Positions 8,140 through 16,494 of a stretch of DNA of 64,000 bases are shown here, piece by piece. A program made the position numbers and the translations under genes. Positions within the stretch are counted from its first letter, which is position 1, and the number at the start of each line of letters is the position of its first letter. Where the stretch lies: NCBI RefSeq assembly GCF_019799905.1, contig NZ_JABGCI010000014.1, forward strand, positions 1 through 64,000, in the 5' to 3' direction. This stretch comes from Trujillonella endophytica (GTDB lineage Bacteria > Actinomycetota > Actinomycetes > Mycobacteriales > Geodermatophilaceae). A model generated the notes under the pieces. The model was not told the origin of the DNA, searched no databases, and worked only from the letters and a program-made list of their open reading frames with translations.

Positions 8140-8206
8140 CGGATCCTCCGGTGAGGAGATCGGGACGGCAGCGGCACGCTATCGCCGGACGCGCCGTCCC
8201 GCCCGC

Positions 8207-9790
8207 TCAGCGACGCCGCCGCCGGGTGCCGAACAGCCCGCGGGTGATCTCCCGGCCGAGGGCGCTGCCCATCGAGCGGGCGAAGGAGCCCAGCGCCGAG
8301 CCGATCAGGTCCCCGCCGTCCGGGCGCCGCTCCCGCCGCGGCCGGGACGGCGACTCCATCTCCGGCCACGGGCTGGGCAGCGGCCCGGGGACCGGCGGGG
8401 CGGACGGCGGCGGGGGAGGGGGCGGCGCCAGCCGGGCCGCGAGCAGCTCCCGGGCGGACTCGCGGTCGACGGCGACTCCGTAGCGGGCCTGCAGCGGCGA
8501 GGCGGCCACCGCCGCGGCGAGCTCGGCGGCCTCGACGGTGCCCATGTGCGAGCGCGGGGCCCGCAGCATCGTCCAGGCCACCGGGGCCGGCGAGCCCCGC
8601 TCGGTGAGCACCGTGACCGCTGCCTCGCCGGTGCCGAGCGAGGTCAGCAGCGTGGCGACGTCGTAGTCCTCGCTGCGCGGGAACGTCTTCACGGTCTTCT
8701 TCAGCGCGTCGGCGTCCTCCGGGGTGAAGGTGCGCAGCGCGTGCTGCACCCGGTTGCCCAGCTGGGCCAGCACGGGTCGCGGGACGTCGGTGGGGTTCTG
8801 CGTCACGAAGAAGACCCCGACGCCCTTCGAGCGGATCAGCCGCACGGTCTGGGTGACCGCCTCCAGGAACGCCTTGCTCGCTCCGGTGAAGAGCAGGTGC
8901 GCCTCGTCGAGGAAGAAGACCAGCTTCGGCCGCTCCAGGTCGCCGACCTCGGGCAGCTCCTCGAACAGCTCGGCGAGCAGCCACATCAGGAAGGTGGAGA
9001 ACAGCGCCGGGCGGTCCTGGACGGCGGGCAGCTCGACCGCGCTGATCAGCCCGCGGCCGTCGGCGGCGGTGCGGATCAGGTCGCCGGGAGCGAAGGCGGG
9101 CTCGCCGAAGAAGACGTCGCCACCGAGGTCCTCGAGCCCGATCAGCTCCCGGAGGATCACGCCCGCGGTCGCCTTGGACAGCCCGCCGAGCCCCTCCAGG
9201 TCGGCCTTGCCCTCCTTGCTCGTGAGCCAGGTGAGGACGGCGCGCAGGTCGGCCAGGTCGAGCAGCGGCAGGCCGGCGGCGTCGGCGTGGTGGAAGACCA
9301 GCCCGAGCGAGCTCTCCTGGGTGGCGTTGAGGTCGAGGACGCGGGACAGCAGCACCGGGCCGAAGTCCGTGACGGTCGCGCGCACGGGGACGCCCGTGCC
9401 CAGGCCGCCGAGCGCCAGGTACTCGACGGGGAAGCCGGTCGGGGTCCACGTGTCCCCGGTCGCGGCGGCCCGCTGCCGGACGCGGTCGTCGCCGGCTCCC
9501 GGGCGGGCGAGGCCGGCGAGGTCGCCCTTCAGGTCGGCCACGACCACGGGCACCCCGGCCGCCGACAGCTGCTCCGCCATCAGCTGCAGGGTCTTCGTCT
9601 TCCCGGTGCCGGTCGCGCCGGCGACGAGCCCGTGCCGGTTGAGCATCGCCAGCGGGACGCGGACCCGCGCGCCGGGGTGCGGCTGCCCGTCGACGACCAC
9701 CGCGCCGAGCTCCAGCGCCGGTCCGGTGGTCGCGTAGCCGGCGGCGATCCGGGTCGCGGGGTCGTCGGCGGGTCCGGTCGGCTCGGCCAT
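8207..9790 (-). CDS. HerA-like / DUF853 ATPase
   Basis: A 527-residue P-loop ATPase of the DUF853 (YjgR) family, related to HerA and FtsK translocases. Walker A is GATGTGKTKT (58-67), Walker B is KLVFFLDEAHLLF (about 290-302), and an arginine-finger-like TLTEPGSPAP region and NPTDVP sensor follow. The tail from about 440 is a Pro-rich linker and a basic helix ending in RTRRRRR-like residues, which may bind nucleic acid or membrane. E. coli YjgR has no firmly known role, so DNA translocation is inference from the fold. No nuclease (NurA) partner is adjacent. Confidence 0.85.
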   Translation of the reverse strand: MAEPTGPADDPATRIAAGYATTGPALELGAVVVDGQPHPGARVRVPLAMLNRHGLVAGATGTGKTKTLQLMAEQLSAAGVPVVVADLKGDLAGLARPGAGDDRVRQRAAATGDTWTPTGFPVEYLALGGLGTGVPVRATVTDFGPVLLSRVLDLNATQESSLGLVFHHADAAGLPLLDLADLRAVLTWLTSKEGKADLEGLGGLSKATAGVILRELIGLEDLGGDVFFGEPAFAPGDLIRTAADGRGLISAVELPAVQDRPALFSTFLMWLLAELFEELPEVGDLERPKLVFFLDEAHLLFTGASKAFLEAVTQTVRLIRSKGVGVFFVTQNPTDVPRPVLAQLGNRVQHALRTFTPEDADALKKTVKTFPRSEDYDVATLLTSLGTGEAAVTVLTERGSPAPVAWTMLRAPRSHMGTVEAAELAAAVAASPLQARYGVAVDRESARELLAARLAPPPPPPPSAPPVPGPLPSPWPEMESPSRPRRERRPDGGDLIGSALGSFARSMGSALGREITRGLFGTRRRRR

Positions 9791-9904
9791 CGGGCGACGG
9801 TAACCCGGCCCCGTCGCGGGGGCCCGCCCCGACGCTGCGAGGGGCGGGGGCGACGGGGGTCGTCAACTAGGGTCGGGGGAGTCTCGACGAGCCCGGGAGG
9901 GTCC

Positions 9905-10300
9905 ATGGCGGTCTCCAACCGCGTCAAGAGCGCCCTGACCACGACGGTGCTGGCCACCGCGGCCACCGGCTTCCTGGCCGGCTGTGGGACGGACGACGAC
10001 GAGGAGGAGCAGGTCGCCTACTGCACCAACGAGGACGGCGAGATCGTGGACGACGACTTCTGCGACGACGGCTACTCCGGCGGCGGCGGTCTGTTCTTCC
10101 TCTACGTCGGTGCCTTCGGGCGCGGGCTGTCGCCCGGGACCGTGCTCCCCGGCGGCGGCCAGCGCATCGACCCGCGCGACGCGACCGCCCGGCGCAACGC
10201 CGGCCTCCCGGCATCCGGGAAGGTCACCGGCGGCACCCGCGTGAGCGGGGGCATCGGGTCGGGCACGGGCGGCCGTGCGGGCGCCGGCTCCGGCAGTTGA
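9905..10300 (+). CDS. Small Gly-rich lipoprotein (YgiB-like position)
   Basis: A 131-residue secreted protein. A lipobox (TGFLAGC, Cys27) ends the signal peptide; it is followed by an acidic stretch (TDDDEEEQ), a small Cys-containing motif (YCTNEDGEIVDDDFCDDGYS), and a Gly/Arg/Ser-rich low-complexity C-terminus. A GGGAGGG site sits seven bases before the ATG. Its stop overlaps the TTG start of the following GSP-synthase-like gene. In enterobacteria the homologous synthase gene ygiC follows ygiB, also a small low-complexity lipoprotein; the parallel in position and style suggests an equivalent partner, though sequence similarity is weak. Confidence 0.8.
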   Translation: MAVSNRVKSALTTTVLATAATGFLAGCGTDDDEEEQVAYCTNEDGEIVDDDFCDDGYSGGGGLFFLYVGAFGRGLSPGTVLPGGGQRIDPRDATARRNAGLPASGKVTGGTRVSGGIGSGTGGRAGAGSGS

Positions 10301-11562
10301 GGAGGATCGAGAGCGGCGTCGTCCGGCCGGGGTGGGAGGCCGAGATCGAGTCGCAGGGCCTGGTCTACAACCGGACGGGCCTGCCCGGCGGCGACGTCCG
10401 CAGCTACTGGCGCGAGGGCCCGTTCTACGACTTCACCCTGGCGGAGGTCGAGCGGCTCGAGGGCTGGGTCTCGCAGCTGTTCTCCATGTGCGAGGCGGCC
10501 GGTGACCACGTCATCGAGCGGGACCTGTTCGACCGGATGGGCATCCCCCCGATGGCCCGGCCGGAGATCCGCCGGACGTGGGAGGTCGAGCCGCCGAGCG
10601 TCTACGCCCGCTTCGACCTGCGCTACGACGGCACGGGCCCGCCGCGGTTGCTGGAGTTCAACGCCGACACCCCCACGGGGCTGGTCGAGTCGGCGGTGAC
10701 CCAGTGGAACTGGCACCTGTTCACCGGCCAGGGTGCGGACCAGTGGAACGCCCTGCACGAGAAGCTCGTCGCGGCCTGGCAACGGAACCTGGTCCGCTGG
10801 GAGCGGCGCACCGGGATCCGGCCGCGGGTGCACCTGGCGTGGACCAGCGAGGAGAAGTCCGGGGAGGACCGGATGACGGTCGCCTACCTCATGGACACCG
10901 TGGTGCAGGCCGGGTACGAGGCGATCGAGCTGGTCGTCGAGGACATCGTCCTCGACGACGGCGACGGCCGGTTCTACGACCCGCAGGGCCGCCACCTCGA
11001 CGTCGTCTTCAAGCTCTACCCCTGGGAGTGGCTGGTCGAGGACGAGTTCGGCCCCTCGGTCCTGGCCGACGCCGCCCGGCCCGGCGGGACGACGTGGGTG
11101 GAGCCCGCCTACAAGATGCTGTGGAGCACCAAGGCGCTGCTGCCGGTGCTGTGGCAGATGTTCGGCAGCGACCCGGTGCTCTCCCAGCTGCTGCTGCCGG
11201 CCTACTTCGCCGACGAGATGCCGTCGGCGTGGCGGACGTACGTGCGCAAGCCGCTGTGGGGCCGGGAGGGCGCGAACGTGGCGATCGTGCGCGACGGGCA
11301 GGTGGCGTTCGAGATGCCCGGCCGCTACGGGACCGAGGGCTTCGTCGTCCAGGAGTTCGCGCCGCTGCCCGACTTCGCCGGCGTCGACGGCTCGCACCAC
11401 CCGGTGCTCGGGGCATGGGTGGTCGACGGCGAGCCCGCCGGGCTGGGCATCCGCGAGAGCGAGGGGCTGGTCACCGACAACCTGAGCTTCTTCGTGCCGC
11501 ACACGGTCGACCACTCCGCCGGCTGGCCCGCTCACCGAGCCGGAGGCGGCGACCCGGCATAG
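10297..11562 (+). CDS. Glutathionylspermidine-synthase-like ATP-grasp protein (YgiC/YjfC family)
   Basis: A 421-residue protein that matches E. coli YgiC along its length: the RPGW N-terminus, PSVYARFDLRYDG, LLEFNADTPTGL, the FKLYPWEW core, NKALLP-like STKALLP, and YVRKPLWGREGANV near the ATP site. YgiC-type proteins keep the C-terminal amide-bond-forming ATP-grasp domain of Gsp synthetase and lack the amidase; their product is unknown. The start is TTG at 10297, overlapping the lipoprotein stop (TTGA), chosen because family members begin just there. The only AGGAGG lies at 10300-10305, after the start, so translation probably depends on coupling. Confidence 0.85.
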   Translation: MRRIESGVVRPGWEAEIESQGLVYNRTGLPGGDVRSYWREGPFYDFTLAEVERLEGWVSQLFSMCEAAGDHVIERDLFDRMGIPPMARPEIRRTWEVEPPSVYARFDLRYDGTGPPRLLEFNADTPTGLVESAVTQWNWHLFTGQGADQWNALHEKLVAAWQRNLVRWERRTGIRPRVHLAWTSEEKSGEDRMTVAYLMDTVVQAGYEAIELVVEDIVLDDGDGRFYDPQGRHLDVVFKLYPWEWLVEDEFGPSVLADAARPGGTTWVEPAYKMLWSTKALLPVLWQMFGSDPVLSQLLLPAYFADEMPSAWRTYVRKPLWGREGANVAIVRDGQVAFEMPGRYGTEGFVVQEFAPLPDFAGVDGSHHPVLGAWVVDGEPAGLGIRESEGLVTDNLSFFVPHTVDHSAGWPAHRAGGGDPA

Positions 11563-11565
11563 GTT
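11560..11565 (+). promoter_or_regulatory. Leaderless-type -10 element (TAGGTT)
   Basis: TAGGTT ends six bases before the ATG at 11572 and overlaps the preceding stop codon. The spacing predicts transcription starting on the start codon itself. There is no Shine-Dalgarno sequence. Confidence 0.5.
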
Positions 11566-11571
11566 CGGGTC

Positions 11572-12033
11572 ATGCCGCTGGAGGGGGAGTACGAGCCGAG
11601 CCCGGAGGCCTGGGTTCGCGACCAGGTCGAGCGCTACGAGGCCACGGGCGGCCGCGAGGCCAACACGCTGCTGGACACCGGTCTGCCGGTGTGCATCTTC
11701 AGCACACGGGGCGCGAAGTCGGGGAAGGTCCGCAAGCAGGCGCTCATGCGCGTGGAGCACGAGGGTGCCTACGCGATGGTCGGCTCGCAGGGCGGGGCCC
11801 CGAAGGACCCGGCATGGGGGGCGAACCTGCGCGCGTACCCGGACCAGGTGACGGTCCAGGACGGGCCGGAGCCGTGGGACGGCGTGGCCCGCGAGGTCCA
11901 CGGCGAGGAGAAGGCGCAGTGGTGGGAGCGCGCGGTCGCGGCCTACCCGCCCTACGCCGAGTACCAGGAGAAGACCGACCGGGTCATCCCGGTGTTCGTC
12001 GTCGAGCGAGCGGACCCCGCCAACCCCGCGTGA
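11572..12033 (+). CDS. DDN-type F420H2-dependent nitroreductase/quinone reductase family protein
   Basis: A 153-residue split-barrel protein of the deazaflavin-dependent nitroreductase family (PF04075). The family core is clear: FSTRGAKSGKVRKQALMRVE, then GSQGGAPKDPAWGANLRA, which lines the F420 phosphate and lactyl site. Such enzymes reduce quinones or nitro compounds with F420H2. The gene appears leaderless (TAGGTT six bases upstream of ATG). A luciferase-like F420 candidate occurs elsewhere in the window (48582), consistent with an F420-making host. Confidence 0.88.
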   Translation: MPLEGEYEPSPEAWVRDQVERYEATGGREANTLLDTGLPVCIFSTRGAKSGKVRKQALMRVEHEGAYAMVGSQGGAPKDPAWGANLRAYPDQVTVQDGPEPWDGVAREVHGEEKAQWWERAVAAYPPYAEYQEKTDRVIPVFVVERADPANPA

Positions 12034-12142
12034 CCTCCGGCGGGGACGTCGGTCCGCCGCGCGCCGTGGTCTGGTCCGGCCCGACGGGGTCGTCCAGACT
12101 GCGCGGCCGAGACCGACGTCCCCGGACCGAACGGAGCCCGCC

Positions 12143-12628
12143 GTGCCGAGCATCGCCGAGACCTGCGCCCGCATCGCCGCGGAGCTGAATCCGCCCGGAC
12201 AGCCGTTCCGGTACACGTGCGAGGGGAACCGGGTGATCGGCACCTGGGACGTCGCCGACGTCAGCTACTCCACCCTCGTGGCCGGCGGCACCATCGACGT
12301 GGACTACTCGATCACCGTCACGCTGGACGAGGCCACGGGCACCTACGACTTCGTCGAGCGGAAGACCGGGAGCGAGACCGAGGGCGGCCTGCGCGGCGAC
12401 GGCACCGTCGGCTTCTCCGGGCGGAAGGAGTTCTTCCGGGGCAAGTCCGTCGGCAAGCAGTGGGGCGGCGGCGCGGCGCTGCGCGCGACCTCGCACGGCG
12501 AGACCGGTCACACCTGGAGCTACTCGTTCGAGACCTCGCGGATCAAGCAGCCGCTGTTCGACCTGCTGGCCTCCGCCGGCTGGGAGCCGGCGGAGAAGGG
12601 CTTCTTCGCGCGCCTCTTCTCGCGCTGA
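12143..12628 (+). CDS. Conserved hypothetical protein, beta-rich
   Basis: A 161-residue soluble protein that I do not recognise. It has no signal peptide or transmembrane segment. Alternating hydrophobic and polar residues (for example ITVTLDEATGTYDFVERKTG) suggest a mainly beta-strand fold, perhaps a lipocalin- or SRPBCC-like small barrel. The C-terminus (AEKGFFARLFSR) looks like an amphipathic helix of the kind that docks at membranes. The start is GTG at 12143 with a weak GGAG. It is convergent with the aldo/keto reductase across the hairpin at 12684. Confidence 0.6.
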   Translation: MPSIAETCARIAAELNPPGQPFRYTCEGNRVIGTWDVADVSYSTLVAGGTIDVDYSITVTLDEATGTYDFVERKTGSETEGGLRGDGTVGFSGRKEFFRGKSVGKQWGGGAALRATSHGETGHTWSYSFETSRIKQPLFDLLASAGWEPAEKGFFARLFSR

Positions 12629-12683
12629 GGCCTGAGTCCGCCCGGTGTCCCGCGGGGCGCGGCCCGCACAGGTGCTCCCGCGG

Positions 12684-12725
12684 ACGCTCGTGCTCTGGGT
12701 ACTCCTGCACTCAGAGCACGAGCGT
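12684..12725. terminator. Bidirectional hairpin between convergent genes
   Basis: A perfect 14-base inverted repeat (12684-12697 with 12712-12725), with a 14-base loop, lies between the hypothetical gene (+) and the aldo/keto reductase (-). Its right arm shares the 11-mer CAGAGCACGAG with the hairpin at 41545-41602. Confidence 0.75.
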
Positions 12726-12800
12726 GCCGGGTGGATCCCTCGCGGAGGTTCCGTCCCTGCCCACCGGCATGGCCACCGGCGGAGGACGGCGGACGTCTCC

Positions 12801-13772
12801 TCAGAAGCCGACGACCTCGTGCGGCCGGTAGGGCTCCTCCAGCCGGGCGATCTCCTCGGCGGTCAGCTCCAGGTCGACGGCGGCGACGGCGTCGTCCAGG
12901 TGCGCGTCCTTGGTGACCCCGACGATCGGTGCGGAGACCACCGGCTTGCTCAGCACCCAGGCCAGGGCGACCTGCGCGCGCGACACCCCGCGCTCCGCGG
13001 CGATCTCGGCGACCCGCGCGACGATGCCTGCGTCCGAGCTCTCGTCGTAGAGCTTCTTGCCGAACTCGTCGGTCTCGGACCGCGCGGTGGCCTCGTCCCG
13101 GTCGCGGGTGAGCCGGCCGCGGGCCAGCGGGCTCCACGGGATGACCCCGATGCCCTGGTCGGCGCAGAGCGGGTGCATCTCGCGCTCCTCCTCGCGGTTG
13201 AGCAGGTTGTAGTGGTCCTGCATCGAGACGAAGCGGTGCCACCCGTGCTCACCGGCGAGGTACAGCGCCTTGCTGAACTGCCAGGCCCACATGGACGAGG
13301 CGCCCAGGTAGCGCACCTTGCCCGAGCGCACCGCGGAGTCGAGTGCCTCCAGCGTCTCCTCGATCGGTGTGCGCGGGTCCCAGCGGTGGATCTGGTAGAG
13401 GTCGATGTAGTCGGTGCCCAGCCGCCGCAGCGACGCGTCGAGCTCGGCCAGGATCGCCTTGCGGGACAGCCCGGCGCCGTTGGGGCCCGGGCGCATCCGG
13501 CCGTGCACCTTGGTCGCCAGGACGACGTCCTCGCGCTCGGCGAAGTCGCGGATCGCGCGGCCGGTGATCTCCTCGCTGGAGCCGGCCGAGTAGACGTTCG
13601 CGGTGTCGAGGAAGGTGATGCCCGAGGCCAGCGCCTTCTCGATCAGCCGCCGGCTCTCCTCCTCCGGCAGGCTCCACGGGTGCGTCCCCCGCTCCGGGTC
13701 GCCGAAGCTCATCATCCCCAGGCAGATGCGCGAGACCTCGAGACCGGTGCTGCCCAGGCGTACGTACTTCAT
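12801..13772 (-). CDS. Aldo/keto reductase
   Basis: A 323-residue NADPH-dependent TIM-barrel oxidoreductase. The catalytic tetrad is visible: Asp and Tyr in FLDTANVYSAGSSEE, Lys in LATKVHG, and His in YQIHRWDPRT. The C-terminal APIVGVTKDAHLDDAV holds the coenzyme-binding segment. It belongs to the YajO/YhdN-like group (LGMMSFGDPERGTHPW N-terminus). ATG at 13772 was chosen because the sequence from MKYVRLGSTGLEVS matches family starts. It is a single gene and the substrate is not predictable. Confidence 0.92.
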   Translation of the reverse strand: MKYVRLGSTGLEVSRICLGMMSFGDPERGTHPWSLPEEESRRLIEKALASGITFLDTANVYSAGSSEEITGRAIRDFAEREDVVLATKVHGRMRPGPNGAGLSRKAILAELDASLRRLGTDYIDLYQIHRWDPRTPIEETLEALDSAVRSGKVRYLGASSMWAWQFSKALYLAGEHGWHRFVSMQDHYNLLNREEEREMHPLCADQGIGVIPWSPLARGRLTRDRDEATARSETDEFGKKLYDESSDAGIVARVAEIAAERGVSRAQVALAWVLSKPVVSAPIVGVTKDAHLDDAVAAVDLELTAEEIARLEEPYRPHEVVGF

Positions 13773-13822
13773 GCCGTCGTCTCCATGACCCCACCCTCGT
13801 CCGGCGGCGGTGTCCGTGCACG

Positions 13823-14887
13823 TCAGGGGAGCGCGGCCGCGAGCTCCGGGACCGCCGCGGCCACCACGTCGGGGAAGGTGCTGAACGGCTCGGCGGTCAC
13901 CGCCCGGTTCCTGCCCGTGCCCTTCCACCGCCAGGTGCCCAGCACGCGGGCGCCGTGCACCACGGTCGACCGGAACATGCCGTTGCCGCCGGGCACGATC
14001 CGGTCGGCGAACTCCGCGGGCACCGCGCAGGTGCGGTCGGCGTAGCCGAGGACGAACTCGTCGAAGCCGGGCAGGAGCAGGACGGCGTCCTCCACCTCCG
14101 CGCGGCAGGACGCCAGCCGGTCCGGCAGGTCGGGCGCCATCAGCAGCTCGCGCCCCTCCACCTCGACCGCGGCCAGCTCGCCGCGCACCGCCGCGATGCC
14201 CGTGCGGACGGCCGTCAGCGTCAGCCCGGCCCAGCGGGCGAGGTCGGCGTCGCTCGCCGGCCCGTGTCCGGTCAGGTAGCGGCGGGCGAGCTCGGCGAGC
14301 GCCTCGTCGCCGGACGGCCGCCGCGGCCGCGGCACCCACTCGTCGAGCAGCACGTAGGACTGGTCGCCGTCCTCGGTGGGGCCGAGGACGAGCGTCCCGG
14401 TCTGGGCCAGGTACCAGAGCACGTGGTAGCCGCGCTGGCCGCTGACGTCCACGCCCGCGGCGATCGCCTCCAGCAACGCCGCGCGGCCCAGCCGGCGGCC
14501 GCCGGCGAGTGCCGCTCCGGCCAGTTCCCGGCCGCGCTCCACGTCCGCCTCGGTGAGCCCGAGCGACGCGCGCCGCTTGGCGGCGCCGGCCAGCACCCGG
14601 GGCCCGCACAGCTCCAGCAGCCAGTGCAGCTCGTCGGCCGGCAGGAGGTGCAGGGTGCCGCGCATCGGCCAGGAACGGACGATCTCGCCGGCGTCGAGGG
14701 CGGCCGTCACCTCCGCCCGCGAGCGGCCCCGGCTCCGCAGCGCCACCGACGTCAGCGCCCCCGGGTAGTCCTGCCCCTGGGCGCACAGCAGGCCGCGCAG
14801 GGCGGTGGTCGCGTCCGCCGCGGGCGGTCCGGCCAGGCGCTGCGCGACGAGGCGGAGGAGGGCCAGCTCCCGCGGTGACGTCGTCAT
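13823..14887 (-). CDS. Winged-helix DNA-binding domain protein (HTH_42 / YcaQ-like)
   Basis: A 354-residue protein of the PF06224 family (HTH_42), which includes the interstrand-crosslink DNA glycosylases YcaQ and AlkX as well as many uncharacterised actinobacterial members. Family features seen are the N-terminal RLVAQRLAGP, the LCAQGQDYPGALTSVALRSRG stretch (residues about 33-54, similar to a QxQ-type active-site segment), SWPMRGTLHLL, and the C-terminal LLPGFDEFVLGYADR. The QGQ seen here is at the position of the QXQ/QXD motif of YcaQ, so base-excision activity is possible but unproven. Confidence 0.8.
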   Translation of the reverse strand: MTTSPRELALLRLVAQRLAGPPAADATTALRGLLCAQGQDYPGALTSVALRSRGRSRAEVTAALDAGEIVRSWPMRGTLHLLPADELHWLLELCGPRVLAGAAKRRASLGLTEADVERGRELAGAALAGGRRLGRAALLEAIAAGVDVSGQRGYHVLWYLAQTGTLVLGPTEDGDQSYVLLDEWVPRPRRPSGDEALAELARRYLTGHGPASDADLARWAGLTLTAVRTGIAAVRGELAAVEVEGRELLMAPDLPDRLASCRAEVEDAVLLLPGFDEFVLGYADRTCAVPAEFADRIVPGGNGMFRSTVVHGARVLGTWRWKGTGRNRAVTAEPFSTFPDVVAAAVPELAAALP

Positions 14888-14938
14888 GGCCGCAGCCTCG
14901 CAGGCGGCTACGACGATCGGCCTGCCAGGATCGACGGC

Positions 14939-15517
14939 GTGGACGCGCAGGCCTGGGACGACCGCTACGCCGAGCGCCAGCAGTGGTCGGGAGAACCGAA
15001 CGCGCTGGTCGCGGAGCTGCTGGCCGACGCCGCACCGGGGACGGCCGTCGACCTGGCTGCGGGGGAGGGGCGGCACGCGCTGTGGCTGGCCGGCCTCGGC
15101 TGGCGGGTGACCGCCGTCGACTTCTCGGCGACCGGCCTCGCCCGCGGCCGGGAGCGCCCCGGCGCCGAGCGGGTGGAGTGGGTGACCGCCGACGTCCTGG
15201 CGTGGCCCGGGCCCGGCGAGCCGGTGGACCTCGTCCTCGTCGCCTACCTGCACCTGCCGCCCCCGGACCTCGAGGACCTGCTGGGGCGCGCCGTCGCGTG
15301 GCTCCGCCCGGGCGGCCGGTTGCTCGTGCTCGGCCACGACGTCGACAACGTGGCGCGCGGGGTGGGCGGCCCGCAGGAGCCGGCCATCCTGCACAGCGTC
15401 GAGCGGTTCGCCCCGGTGGCGGCCCTGCTCGACGTGGACCGGCTGGCCCAGGTGGGCCGCGAGACGCCCGCCGGCACTGCGCTGGACACCGTCCTCTCCG
15501 GGCGCCGCCGGCCCTGA
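14939..15517 (+). CDS. Class I SAM-dependent methyltransferase (TehB-like)
   Basis: A 192-residue methyltransferase. Motif I reads AVDLAAGEGRHALWLA, followed by the acidic loop end VTAVDFSATGL, motif III-like VTADVLAW and LRPGGRLLVLGHD. TehB/YjhP-type small-molecule (tellurite, thiol) methyltransferases share the WDDRYAE N-terminus seen here. The start is GTG at 14939 with CAGGAT seven bases before, consistent with a leaderless transcript. It is divergent from the HTH_42 gene. Confidence 0.88.
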   Translation: MDAQAWDDRYAERQQWSGEPNALVAELLADAAPGTAVDLAAGEGRHALWLAGLGWRVTAVDFSATGLARGRERPGAERVEWVTADVLAWPGPGEPVDLVLVAYLHLPPPDLEDLLGRAVAWLRPGGRLLVLGHDVDNVARGVGGPQEPAILHSVERFAPVAALLDVDRLAQVGRETPAGTALDTVLSGRRRP

Positions 15518-15534
15518 CCGACGGTGCCCGGCGG

Positions 15535-15540
15535 TACCGT
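15535..15540 (+). promoter_or_regulatory. Leaderless-type -10 element (TACCGT)
   Basis: TACCGT ends seven bases before the GTG at 15548, which would make the microprotein transcript leaderless. This spacing is the main support for that start codon. Confidence 0.45.
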
Positions 15541-15547
15541 TCCGCTC

Positions 15548-15673
15548 GTGATGGGGATGGGTGGGGCGGGCGGGCCGGACGCGGAGCGACGCCGGCGGCT
15601 GGTCGCGGCCGTCGTCGTGCTGGCGATGGTGCTGGCCGCGGTCGCGACCGCACTGTCCCTGGTGCTCGACTGA
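15548..15673 (+). CDS. 41-residue single-pass membrane microprotein
   Basis: A short gene: a Gly-rich start, a charged stretch (PDAERRRR), then one hydrophobic helix of about 20 residues (VAAVVVLAMVLAAVATALSL) and a short LD end. This is the layout of a small type II or tail-anchored membrane protein. A TACCGT element seven bases upstream of the GTG supports it. The stop lies 11 bases before the DUF1801 start, so the two are probably co-transcribed. I know no function. Confidence 0.55.
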   Translation: MMGMGGAGGPDAERRRRLVAAVVVLAMVLAAVATALSLVLD

Positions 15674-15684
15674 GGGAACAGGCG

Positions 15685-16116
15685 ATGACCGAGCCCGACG
15701 GGATCGAGGCCTGGTTCGCCGCCGCAGGCGACCGCGAGGAGGAGCTCCGGCGCGTCGACGCCCTGGTGACCGGGGCGGCCCCGGACATCGACCGCCAGCT
15801 GGTGGGCGCCGGTTCCGGGCAGATGCTCGGGTACGGCCTGATGCCCTACAGGCCCCGCTCGGCGAAGGTCGCCACCACGTGGCCGCTGGTCGCCCTGGCC
15901 GCGCAGAAGCGGCACCTGTCCCTGTACGTCTGCGCCGTGGTCGACGGCGAGTACATCGCCGAGGCCCGGGCCGAGCGGCTCGGGAAGGTGTCCTGCGGCA
16001 AGAGCTGTGTCCGGTTCACCTCGCTGGACCGCGTGGACGCCGGCGAGCTCGCCGCCCTCGTGCGCGACGCGGTCGCGTCGACCCGTGCCGGGGAGAACGG
16101 CTACTTCGCGACCTGA
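15685..16116 (+). CDS. DUF1801 (YdhG-like) domain protein
   Basis: A 143-residue soluble protein of the DUF1801/YdhG_co superfamily. Characteristic segments are LGYGLMPYRPRS (about 49-60), WPLVALAAQKRHLSLYVCAV, and GKVSCGKSCVRFTSLDRVD. The fold resembles the iron-sulfur-scaffold-like frataxin group, but no function is established. ATG at 15685 was chosen with a weak GGGAACAGG-like leader. It follows the 41-residue membrane gene closely. Confidence 0.82.
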   Translation: MTEPDGIEAWFAAAGDREEELRRVDALVTGAAPDIDRQLVGAGSGQMLGYGLMPYRPRSAKVATTWPLVALAAQKRHLSLYVCAVVDGEYIAEARAERLGKVSCGKSCVRFTSLDRVDAGELAALVRDAVASTRAGENGYFAT

Positions 16117-16238
16117 CCCGGTCGTGACCTGGGCCCGGGCCCTTGGTCCCTGTTCTGCGCGTCCTCGCCGAGTCACGGTATGCGGGCGCCGGATTGCAAC
16201 AGCGACGATCCGGACGGCCTCGGTACGAGGAGTCACGT

Positions 16239-16460
16239 GTGACCCATGCACTGGCGCGGACCCTGGACGACGACGACGCCATCGACCAGGCGGTGGTACG
16301 GCTGACCGAGGAGTTCCGTACCACGTTGCGCCCGCAGGTCATCGGCGCCGTCGTCCGCAACAGCCGCCGTGACCTCAGCGGCGTCCCCGCGACCGCGCTG
16401 CCCGAGCTCGTCGAGCGGCTGGCCCGCGCCCGGCTGCAGTCGGAGGACCGGTCCGCTTGA
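16239..16460 (+). CDS. 73-residue helical protein (three-helix-bundle dimerisation type)
   Basis: A small soluble, mostly helical protein. The sequence IDQAVVRLTEEFRTTLRPQV and the following ALPELVERLARARL resemble the small actinobacterial proteins labelled as three-helix bundle dimerization domain; I am only moderately sure. I start at GTG 16239, eight bases after GAGGAG, not at the upstream in-frame ATG 16143. No functional context: the next gene is a quinone oxidoreductase. Confidence 0.55.
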   Translation: MTHALARTLDDDDAIDQAVVRLTEEFRTTLRPQVIGAVVRNSRRDLSGVPATALPELVERLARARLQSEDRSA

Positions 16461-16473
16461 CCTCGAGTGCACG

Positions 16474-16491
16474 TGAGGCGGTTGCCTCACC
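16474..16491 (+). promoter_or_regulatory. Inverted repeat directly before the quinone oxidoreductase start
   Basis: GTGAGGC-GGTT-GCCTCAC ends three bases before the ATG at 16495 and includes the only GAGG ribosome-binding candidate. It could be an operator or a hairpin that hides the binding site. Confidence 0.45.
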
Positions 16492-16494
16492 TGC

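Noticed and set aside
12801..15788. A 995-codon minus-strand frame that would fuse an aldo/keto reductase to upstream sequence
   Set aside because: Only the last 323 codons look like protein. The part overlapping the HTH_42 gene and the methyltransferase gene is a shadow, so no fusion is called.
16131..16142. GGGCCCGGGCCC as an operator
   Set aside because: A 12-base GC palindrome is likely by chance in DNA this GC-rich, and nothing around it supports a function.
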